DNA from: Candidula unifasciata
Taxonomy: Eukaryota > Mollusca > Gastropoda > Stylommatophora > Geomitridae
NCBI GenBank assembly: GCA_905116865.2
Contig: CAJHNH020002446.1
Coordinates: 1,058,265 to 1,122,264, forward strand
DNA: 64,000 bases
Direction of reading: 5' to 3'
Numbering within the stretch: the first letter of the stretch is position 1; the number at the start of each line of letters is the position of its first letter. Made by a program: the position numbers and the translations under genes. The notes beneath the pieces are model-generated. The model was not told where the DNA came from, made no database searches, and worked only from the letters and a program-made list of their open reading frames with translations. Positions 11,001 to 23,000 of the stretch are shown here, piece after piece.

Positions 11001-14000
11001 AAAGCTTTCAGAATATACTTACCTGGCCCTCCTAACAGTGTTTGCAAGTAGTGCAGGAGAGCAAATCCTTTCTCATATGGTACTGTGGAAAAGGCATCAT
11101 CAGGATCAACTCCTGTCAGGTCAGGAACCAGTTTAGTGAATTGTTCTTTTCCAGTTTTTGTTAATGTATCCACCTGTCAAATACGGAACAAGAACCAAAA
11201 AACCTTCAACAGTATAATTTTATACAATTTATCAACAATATGCTTCAATAAATTAATACTGTGAATTCTGTGTTTCAGTTTATGTCACTTAAAATTTGAA
11301 AATGGCTGAAATGATTTTTATATTATTGTCTTCAGAGTACGGAATGCACATCTAATAAAATAATAGAATGTGTGGATTTTCCACAATGGAGCAAAGCTGC
11401 AGTGAACATGTGCACACATGGATGTCTGAAAATATAAATGTTAATGTTTCATTCCTGCATGATCTGAGCGTATGGAGAATTGGCTCACAAACAGCATCCT
11501 GTCCCGAAAGCTGAGGTATTTTTGGCCATGTGAAACATCATAGTGGCCTGGGGAGAATGGTGATGGAGAGTATGTTTCGGGAAAACAATGCAGAGGCAGA
11601 CCTCTATGAAGGTGGATACAAGACATTACACTGGCTATAAAAGCATACAGGACTGGAGAATTGGCCAGAGAATGAGAAACTTTCCAAGATGAGCCATAAA
11701 GGCTGCAGTAGGGATTAGAAGAGATAAAATCATGAATGAAGTCTTTAGAGAGAAAAAAATTAGTACAGAACTCATTCTAAATTATATACAAAGACAGCAA
11801 ATAAAACGTGTTCACACTTAGAGAGAATGCCATGTGAGAGGTACAGCAAGGGTAGACCAAGAAGAAGAAGGATAGATAACACTGGTAATAAAACAGTATG
11901 AGGTCTCTATGGTTGAGGTGACCAGGGAGAAAAAAAAACCAAGAACCAGAATCTTATACTGCCATTGACACCCGAAGCAGTAAAAGTGGAAGTGAAGAAC
12001 AAATTAAGATTATTTTGAATTTGTTTGTCTAGCTTCACCTCCATTTTCTGCCTACACTTATTCAAAAATCCAGAAAGGTTGAAATCTCCTGTACTTTTCT
12101 TATGGCATGTACATTTTTACAGCAAGAAAGATTATGGTAAAGGTGAAGATTAATTTGACGTGATTTGTTTTGATGAGGGAGTTAAGCCCAAAATCAGTTT
12201 CTTGATTATTTCGGTCCCCAACCTAATAACTGGAAAGAAATGGAAATATTTTCAAAGTTAAAAAAAAAAAAAAAAACTTACCTCTGACTGTAAACTCTTC
12301 CACCCCTGATAAGAGTGGAGTTGTCTGTAAGGTTCACCATGGAGTCTAGCCAAAATCATTCGCTCCACAAACCTTGTATGGCCTTCGTTGAGCCTATAGT
12401 AAACAGTTTAAATAAGTATAAGATAATTTTCAGCATTGTCTAGCAATCTTCACTGAAAGAAAGGTGAGATATCTGTTGCTATTAATCCAGAAGGCTAGGT
12501 ATTTGATTCCTTACCTGCAGATCACAAAGGAACATTAAGTTACTTATCTGTACTGTGGTGATTCACACTGTCTTGGTCTTAGTCGAGGTTTCAACATGAC
12601 TACAAATGGGTCACCCCATACTTGCTCGGTTACTGAGCCAGTGAAAATCAAATGAAATGCCCCTCACTGTCCCACTTGAAAAACCGGTAAACAAATAATT
12701 AGTCCCGGTATAATCCAGAAACATGTGCACCCAGTAAATGCATAAGGCAGTTGCTGGAAGCGCCAAAGCCAACAGTCGCCAGGAGGAATATTCAGTTTGT
12801 CGTTGATGGAAGTAGTCAGTCATGATAAGTTGGCTATACACATGTTAAATTATTACATAAGGTATTTTACAAGCCCACAAGTAAACCGGCTACCTGATAT
12901 ACTAAACACCAAGACTCAACCGCTGCACAAATAAAAGGCATTCCACATGAAAAGCACAGCTGACAGTGACGCAACAAGTGTTTAACTCAGTAGCTTAGAC
13001 AGCGAAGCTAGACTTCCGTCCATATGTGGAAACTGCGTTAGCAAAGCACTGTCAGAAGTAAAAATAATTTCAAAGCTAAACATTCTGCTATGCCTAGTCT
13101 TCCATATTGGGCAAAAAGTCAAGAGGATTGATTTCTTTGCTCCAGGTTTTATCCTATATGGTTCAGTCTCTTTTCTAAGAATGGCTAGCGGCCTCCCCAG
13201 AGTGTTTCACACCAAGCATAAACTCCGTAGCTCTGGCAATGATCCCAAGGACCTTCATAAAAATGTCATTCGTGAACTGAACAGTACAGCCATGAAATGA
13301 ACCCACAACCTTCAAAGCGCTAGACAAATGGCTTGACCACTTCACCACAGAGATGCCCGTCCAGAGGCAGATGTCATATCTCCAAGCCAATCTATCCCCA
13401 TAATTACAAGTGTTTTATTTAATCTTCTAGAACAGTGGTTCTCAACATGTGGGTCATGACCCTTTCACAAAGGCTGCCTAAGACCATCAGAAAACACATA
13501 TTTATTGAAGTTATAATGAAAATAATTGAATGGTTGGGGGTCAGCACAACACGAGGAACTGTATTAAAAGGTAGCAGCATTAGGAAGGTTGGGAACCACT
13601 GTTCAAGAATAACAATTGTAACAGAATACATATGCAGGGGGGAAAACCAGACATGAACTCCTAGCTCACCAGAAATGTTCAGGAGTTTTGTTGGTGACCA
13701 GGTTCCCAGTCCAGCTATGAGAGATTTCATGAGCTATTACATCAGCCAATGATTTGTCTCCTGCCTGCAGAACAGTGTGAGATCAAATAAGCTGTGTGAA
13801 CTACATGATTAATTTCATTATTAATACCCAATACTAAGTTATATTTACTATACCAAAGATATATAAAAGATAAGTAAAATAGCTAAATCTGCCAGTGGAT
13901 GAACATTTGCAATATAGTATAATTTAGAACAAGGGAATGCTACAATGTGACACACAAGTAAGACAGAAATTTTTTTAAGAGGTGCTTCATTTAACTGTCT

Positions 14001-17000
14001 TTGTATAGGTGCAAACATCGGAAAGAAGATGCACCTGTGTCCATTGCAACATCTTCCTACACCATACTTGTCTACTTCTCACACCATACTTGTCTACTTC
14101 TCACACCATACTTGTCTACTTCTCACACCATACTTGTCTACTTCTCACACCCCACTTGTCTACTTCTCACACCATACTTGTCTACTTCTCACACCATACT
14201 TGTCTACTTCTCACACCATACTTGTCTACTTCTCACACCATACTTGTCTACTTCTCACACCATACTTGTCTACTTCTCACATCATACTTGTCTACTTCTC
14301 ACACCATACTTGTCTACTTCTCACACCCCACTTGTCTACTTCTCACACCCCACTTGTCTACTTCTCACACCCCACTTGTCTACTTCTCACACCATACTTG
14401 TCTACTTCTCACACCCCACTTGTCTACTTCTCACACCATACTTGTCTACTTCTCACACCCCACTTGTCTACTTCTCACACCCCACTTGTCTACTTCTCAC
14501 ACCATACTTGTCTACTTCTCACACCATACTTGTCTACTTCTCACACCATACTTGTCTACTTCTCACACCATACTTGTCTACTTCTCACACCCCACTTGTC
14601 TACTTCTCACACCCCACTTGTCTACTTCTCACACCCCACTTGTCTACTTCTCACACCATACTTGTCTACTTCTCACACCCCACTTGTCTACTTCTCACAC
14701 CATACTTGTCTACTTCTCACACCCCACTTGTCTACTTCTCACACCCCACTTGTCTACTTCTCACACCATACTTGTCTACTTCTCACACCATACTTGTCTA
14801 CTTCTCACACCATACTTGTCTACTTCTCACACCATACTTGTCTACTTCTCACACCCCACTTGTCTACTTCTCACACCATACTTGTCTACTTCTCACACCA
14901 TACTTGTCTACTTCTCACACCATACTTGTCTACTTCTCACACCATACTTGTCTACTTCTCACACCCCACTTGTCTACTTCTCATAAAAAACATAATCCTT
15001 TAAAGATAATCCTCAGGAATATCTCCAAGTCACAGAGTGATCTACACCGAGCTAAATGTCCAAACTTTGTCAAGAACACATTGTAACTTGATAAAGTACT
15101 AACCACTGGATCATCTTGCTCATTTTCTGATATGTGTAGTTGGTGGTGACCCAATAGCTATTCTACTTCTTCTTCTTAGCATACTTCTTCTTCTTTGCGT
15201 TCACCAGTTGTAAACTTCTGGATGTTTATCCTTCTTCTTCTGCCTTTCTAACCCCCAAAGGAGCATAGGTCTTCAACCCACTCACACCAAGACATTCTAT
15301 CCATTGCTATCGCCTGCAGCTCTTCCCATATCCTCCCCATATTTTCAAGTTCACTCTCTAGCTCCCTTTTCAATGTGTTTTTTGGTCTATCTTTATTTCT
15401 ATGCCCCTGTGGGTTCCAGTGCAAAGATGTTCTAGTTATACTGCTCTCAGGTTTTCTCAACATGTGTCCTATCCACCGCCAGCATCTTTTTTTCACCCCT
15501 TGGTCCACCGGAACTTGTTAAGTTCTCTCATTAAGCTCTACATTAGTGATTCTATCATACTATTTAATTCAGTCTATTCGGCGATGGCACCAGTTAATGA
15601 ATGTTTGCAGTTTACCAGTAACTCCTTTAGTTGTTCTCCATGTTTCCGCACCATACAACAGTAGTGAGTCGTCATTGGAATTTAAAATTTTTAAGTTTAG
15701 TATTATTTTTAATTTCTTTTGACCTCCTCAAATTCCCTAGTGCTATGAAAGCTCCTCTTGCCTTTTGTAATCATATTTTAATATCTCTGTCAGTTCCTCC
15801 ATCTTTATCTGCATCACTGTCCAAACAGGTGTAAGACTCCACGTCTTGGAGTGGGGTGCCATTAAGAGAAACCACATTACTATTTGCCCGATGTATTCTG
15901 ATTATCTTTGTCTTTCCCTTATGGATTTTCAGACCAAGCTGCTGTGATCTTGCATCAAGTTATTAACTTTATCTTGCATCTGATTCCATGAGTGGGACAG
16001 AAGAGAAATATCCGGGAAGTCCAAATATTAAGCTGGGTTTGTAGGGGTCAACTGAATTCCATTCTTGGTGTTAGCAGTTGCTGTCTTCATAATCCAGCCT
16101 ACTGCCAGTAAAAAAACAGGAGAGGTGACAAAAGACATCCCTGTCACACACCTAACCACTGGATCATCTTGCTTTATTTTCTGACCTGTGTAGTTGGTGG
16201 TGACCTGATAACTATTATACTTCTTTTTCTTCTTAGCATTCTTCTTCTTCTTCTTTGCATTCACTGAGATGAAAAGTTTTTGGGTGTTCTTCCTCATCTG
16301 GACTTTAGTCTTATTCCAGAACTTGAGTGTTGCATGCCCATCTATTTCACAGATCTGGCTTTTTTTTTGCATGCAGACTCCTCACGTACCCTGACTTCGA
16401 AGGATGCTCCCAATTATTGAACTTCTACGACATGCTTGTTGGGGAGGCAGTGAGTATATTCGTGTGGCTCTGGAACCCAAAAGAGGATTCTTAGCATTTA
16501 CCGTCTGCAATGTCTGGCACAAGGTTCTGGTTGTTCGTCCACATCTTCCAGGACTTATGTTTTGCGTGCACATTCATTTTAAGGACTTTAGTTTTGCGTT
16601 CACATTCATTTTACAGATCTGGCTTATTTATATTTAAACTATCTGCTCCTTGCTTCTCAGGCAGATGAAACCTTACTTCGAAGGAAACAAACATAATTAG
16701 TCACCTTTTATGTACTTGTTAGAAGCTTATTGAATGAACTGTGACTGAAAAGCTCAACTAAAGGGGAAGAAATCCCCCTTGCATTAACATTTTTAGTCAC
16801 AGTTCATGGGATTAACTTCTTGGCATTAGCTTGACTGCAGTCACCCCTGTTTTCACTACCTGTTATAGAGAAGACCTGCCCACATTATGAAAACTCTTCC
16901 ACTAATTATATCATGCAACTTCAGGATTGTTATTGCCATCATTTATATTTAGTATGCTTTTTCTCGGATCTCAGTTCTCAACCTTTCTGCAGTCATTTTT

Positions 17001-20000
17001 TTTTCCATTATTCCCATTTCCTCCCTAATTCTTCCCCTCCATGACATTTTGTTTCCACGAATCAACCTCAGTCGGTGTATCATTCATATTCTCCTTGCAT
17101 GTATCTTTATATCATAGTAGAGACCAGACTCAACATCTTCTACTTACCAACAATGTTGGAGTAACAAAAGTGAGACAAGGGTTCTCCATTCCACCATAAG
17201 GAAAACTTGGGGGCAACACTAGAAGATCATAGACTTTCCAAATATATGGTCCCATCAGGCTCTCTGCAGTCTGTAACATTTCCTCTGTCTGCCAGACACC
17301 AGATAAAAAGGGTAGTTAAAAAAACTGTTGATCTTTATTTTTAAAAACAATTTAAAGAAGAGACAAAGGAGAGCTACTCAATAACAAAGTTATGCATGCA
17401 CTGCAAAACTAAAGCAGATAATATTTTTTTAAAAATAATTACATTTTATTATTGGTAATTTACACACACACTCATGCATGCATGCACACACATGTCCTGT
17501 TCCAGAATAGCTACTAAGGAAAAAATGTATCTATTCATTATTCTCAATTTCTTTATATCTTCATCAAAACCTTACACACATAAAAATATTAAATTTTCAG
17601 TTTCTTTTTCTTCTTTGTGATCCCTGGATGTAAACAACAGAAAGTTCTGGTCTTTTTGTCCAGTTCTGGACTTTAATCTTGTTCCAGAACTTGAGTTGTG
17701 CATGCACATCCATTTTACAGATATGCTTACTTGTATGCAGACTGTTGGTTTCTTGCCTCTCAGGCAGACATACTCCAACTTTGAAGAAAGAACCCCTAAT
17801 TAGTCAGCTTTAACGATATGCTTATTGGGGAGGCAGTAGGTCTATTCTTTTTTCTCCAATATGGGGTCGAAGAAGAAAACACAATTATGTTATCCCCCCC
17901 CCCCCTCCCCAAGTCACTGTGCCAAAATGGATAAAAATATCAATTGAATATGTTAACCTTAAGTACAGATCAAAGAAAACTACTTCAGGATGCTACAAAC
18001 CTACCCTAGCGTTTATTCAGTTTGTGTTTTTCAATAGTTTACCACTGCCTCATACATGTTAACACAAATGTAAAAAGCAATGCGTTATGGAATAAACAAA
18101 AATGTTTCAGTACAATACATCTCTGAGTGAAGGTTAATGTTAAGAGAATCAACTTAGCATTGCATACAATTTTATTCCATGTGGCTCAGTCTCACCTCGC
18201 AGAATGACTAGCCACATGTTGAGAGCAGCACATTAAGCACAAACTCTGTAGCTCTGGTGACAATCCCCAGGGATCTCCGTAAATATTGCACTCATGAAAT
18301 TAACGACCCGGCAGTGAAACGAACCCATGACCTTCAGAGTGTGATGCTAACGGCTTGACCACTTTACCAGGAGACACTCCCTGAATATAAGAGGTTTTGA
18401 GACTAAAAAACAACATCTTCCCACTTTGTTTCCAATACAGTTAATCTTCACAATAACTACCCACTCTCACCTCAGAAAATTCAGCTGCTGCTGCATCCAC
18501 CATTTCCTTCTCTGACCAAACCCTAGATCTTGGTCCGATCTGCCTTTTACAGATAGAATAAATACATGTACATTTATATATACATAACAGTACTGAAATA
18601 AATAAACAATCTGATCAAGATTATAAGTGAAAAAAAATAAAACTCAACCAAATCAAAACATTTTGCTGAAGTATATTAGATCACAACACCTTAAATATAT
18701 ACCATACTGAGAGTTGGACTCTCACTGCAGAAATGGAAAGGAATATTCAGGCTTTCAAACGTAAATACAACAGACTTCTTCTTCTTCTTCTTCACTTCCT
18801 CTTTTACCGCTGTGGGTGTCGAGGGAGATATAAGGTACAACAGACAAATTTTCCAAATTAGCTATTTAGAACACAAAGCTAACAAATTTGTAAGAGACAA
18901 AATAAACACATTTGCAAGACGTCAGGAGACTAATTTGGAAGTGGTGAAATGTCGCAAGTTTTTTTAAAGTTTTGGCACGTGGTGAGACATGATTTGATTG
19001 CAAAGATTATACTTCAAAGAACACTGCAGGGGGTAGTCGAAGAAAAAAAAGAGGGGGGGGGGCGAAATGTTGTGAAATGTTTACACTGAGAATTACAAGG
19101 TACAAATCATTGGACAATGGAAAACATCTGTATGCTGACGATGTGTATTATCAGGGTAAGGACAGAGCAGATTTCTAGAGAACTACAAACAGAACTCAAC
19201 CACATAGGCACTTGGTGTGGTGAAGGTGGGGCATTGGTTAACCCAACGGAGGCAGCAGTGACATGGTTCTCTTTGGAAAATATTATTGTTAACACTCCAA
19301 CACCAATTGTAAGTTTGTGCTCAGAGATTGCGGAAAGATCGCAGGCAATGAGATACCTGGGGAAATGATCTCATCATATGCTTGCTCATACTGAACATAT
19401 AATGAGGTGTTGATAAAAGCCAAGCAAGACTCGGCTGCGATGACAATGATGGCGGCGGCAAACTGTGACCAGCATCATCTTTGTTTTCTATACCATGACC
19501 TGGTCCTTTCTGTTGAAGCCTTGCTATGTGAGAATTTTCTAGAGGGTGGTGCTCTTATTTACACAGACTGGGTATATCTTTTGGAAACTGAAAATCTTGT
19601 GGGCTTTCACAGATCATGCTGGATGAAGAATTGTCAAGCAGGATTCTGGTGCTTTTGCTTTGACTACAAGTAGTCTTACTACAGAGGTCATGGTAGCAAC
19701 CAAAGCAGTAACATGGCTGGAGACAAAGACCTTCACCCAGGCATGTTTTCTCAGTGTCTCAATGAATATGCTAAGGAAGACGGAGACAGGTTGGGTCTGA
19801 AGACGGTGGTTGGTGCCTCTTAAGCACTCAAGGTTCACAAAGATCAGTTTTATTTCGTGTCATGACATGGTGGGGCAAACAAGGACTGGACAAGCCATGG
19901 GCCAGGCTGACATACTGAATGCTCTAAAAGAAGTAAGATGTTTGTGGGAACAAAATGAGGACTGTGAATCCACAACTGTGGTGAGACTTCAAGAACAACA

Positions 20001-23000
20001 AACTAAACATGGTGAGGCCCAACAAAAGTAATATGCAGGAAGCCAAAGAAGACAAATAAACCAATACAGAACTGGTCTCATCAGATGTGACACAATGAGA
20101 TTTACTGAGGAGGGGAATACTAGCACATACAGACTAAATTTTTCAAAGTGCAGCGAAGATGGCTCTGTACCACTTGGTGATGAATTGATGTATCTTCTTC
20201 TTCTGCGTTCATCCTAAGATGTAATTGCGTTGTGTCCGTTTACAGCATGGCTGCGATATTTGCACCTTTCGGCCAACACATCCGACTTCTGCTGGCATTT
20301 GTTGACCGGGTTAGCCTTCCCTGTTGAATTGATGTATGATAAGTTAGATATTGGGAGGGCCCTTTAGGAACGAGTGAACAGTGCGAAGGTGCAGATAGAT
20401 CCTCATGGTCTGAGGAGAATGGCGCTGTGAGGAGTTACCAGGGGATCTGGCCAACGCTCAATACTCAGGGGAAGGATGAGACGGATATACAATCAGTTGG
20501 TTACTGGTACCATCAGATGTGGAACACTTAGCTTGCTGCTGAAGATGGAGACTGAGCAATTATGGGAGTGTCCAGAGTGCTGTGATGTCGATTCTTAATT
20601 CAACATATTTTATTTTGAGGAGGATGATCTGTCGTTAACTAACTAACTTTGTAAGCTGACAGAATAATGTGGAAAATAATAGATAAATATCTTTTAACAA
20701 AGGCAAACCTGCACTCTACATCTCCAGCCACAATTGCTAACAAGTAACTTGGTATAGGAATTGCCATAGAGAACTTTGTGACTAGGTCAGAACTGTCAGC
20801 TACTGGTTCTGTGACATCTCTCACAGCACTCATTAGCACTGTGATCTCCCTTGGAGCTCGAACCTGCCAAAATAAATGAGTCATTTCAAGCTTGTGTAAA
20901 TCCTGAATGTAACAAATAAATAAATAATTAAATAATAACTGAATAAATTTTATAAATGCATTCTGAAACTGTATCCCCTCAACAGCGGTTGCCGTCCATG
21001 TTTTCTTTTCTTACATATTTCCTTACTTAATGTTCCAAGTTTACCTTGTCACTTGTTTCTTCTTCTTCATCATCGTTTTTTCAAGTGACATAAATACGCT
21101 GTGCTTGTTTACAGCATTGCTGTGATACATGCACACCTTTTGGCCAACACATCCAACCCCTTCGGCCATCAGTCTGTTATCCAGATTAGCCTTCCTGGTT
21201 AGTTTCGTGGGGCATTTAGATATCTGGAGTTCCAAACCCCATCAAGGCAGATTTTTTAAAAACGAATAATCTTAGCTCCTAGGTTGACCCAGTCTTAAAT
21301 AGCTATCTGGCAAAGTCCTGGATATTTAAATCAGCCGGCATGATGATGATGACGATGATGTCTCACATCACATGCCAATAGGCCTCTAAAAATATTAGTT
21401 GAACATCATAGGCCCGATGCTGGCAAAAGAAGGGTCCTTTACTTTTACCTTCTTATTAAGTAAATTGCTTTTTGAGTTACAAAACATAAAAACAACAAAA
21501 CTACCTGTGCAGTGTAGGAAAACTTGACAGCAGGCGTGTCTTGACATGGCAGCAAACTTCTTGCGTGAATTGCCTAAATTGATGAGAAGTTGAGATTCAA
21601 ATTAGGGGGAACAGTTATCACATGACTGTCGCGATCCTTGCCTATGTAGGGGTGGAGAATGAGTGAGCATTAGACTGCCAGCTAAACATGAAATATCAGA
21701 TTATCATAGTGTATATACAAACTGGGAGCCGCCATGGTGCAGCGGCTAGACGCTCTCCTGGAGATCGGAAAGTCGAGGGTTCCGGACTTGACAAAGCCGG
21801 CCTTTTTTTTCTTCTCAAAAAACAATCTTGGCAGCTAGGTCGACCCAGCCTTTTAAGTGGGTAGCAGGTAAAGTCCTGGGAAATAAAGGCAGGAATGATG
21901 CTGACTATATCATCCACCAAGTTCCAATTGGTCTATAAAATATAGGTCTAGTCCTATATGCCCAATACATATGAAAGTGTTAAAAAGTGTCCACTACCTT
22001 TTTCTTTCCACATAAAATGCAGATGTCTGGTGAACTAGATGAGCCCCACCTTATAAGCAGGTTGAAGGAGGTCACTGACCAAGCATCCAAGTGGACGGTT
22101 TGGATATCCACAATGTTGTGATACCACATCAGGATAGAATAGAAGCAGCAGTTATAGTAGTAGTAACAGTGCAGCTGGTTGTGGTAGTGAAATGCATAAA
22201 TCAACTGTGATGATTCAAAGACAACTAGGTGGTTGCACAAAAACAATGTTGCTGTTTGTTATTTCTAGCAACTTAATTAAGTAATGTACTCAGATAGTGT
22301 TTTCCTCGACGTCGAGTAGTTAAGAGAATAAAAAAAGTCCCAGTAATGCAATATGCATTAGCATAACTAAGTAGTCCAGATTATTATGCCTACATCATTA
22401 CAAGAAGTGAACAGAAAGTTCAGGAAAAGGGAGAAAATCTAATCAGCTGCTAGATTTAATAATGCAATATTTTATTTAATAATTTAATAATGATAGAATA
22501 AGAATGTATGCTAAGATGACCATGTACACATGCTGCCTGACTGTGTCACCATCCTCTCACACCCTGACAATGTGACTACAAACAAAGCACATCTTCACTA
22601 TCTTCTATCCTTCTTCCTGTTATTAAATATACTGTTAAAGTTAAAAAAAAAAAAAAGATTTACAATGTTACTTTCCTATTTAAAAAAAAAATGCATAGCT
22701 ACTGAAAGGAACATAATATTGGCATAACTTTGACATTCAAAATCTCTGTAATTTAATGAGGTGAAACTGTTCAAATTGCAAATAAGAATACCTTATCATG
22801 CTGTTGCATCTAGGTCACTGACAGATTTTAGGCATGCAGGCTTTCTCATCAACAAATAAAAATGTGCCATCAGATAACTATGCTTTTCCTTGTTTTGGGC
22901 GGCGGGGAGGGGGGGGGGGGTGTTAAAACAGGAAGGCACCATAAAAAAAAAAATTATTTTTTTAACTGTAATAAAAACTTGAATCCAGGTAGGTCTAACC

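Noticed and set aside
14061..14984. CRISPR-like array
   Set aside because: Direct repeats are contiguous with no unique spacers, and the genome is eukaryotic.
14001..15086. Long open frames of 324-361 codons
   Set aside because: Produced by the 22-bp minisatellite, open in all three phases; no domain, and it lies antisense in an LTA4H intron.
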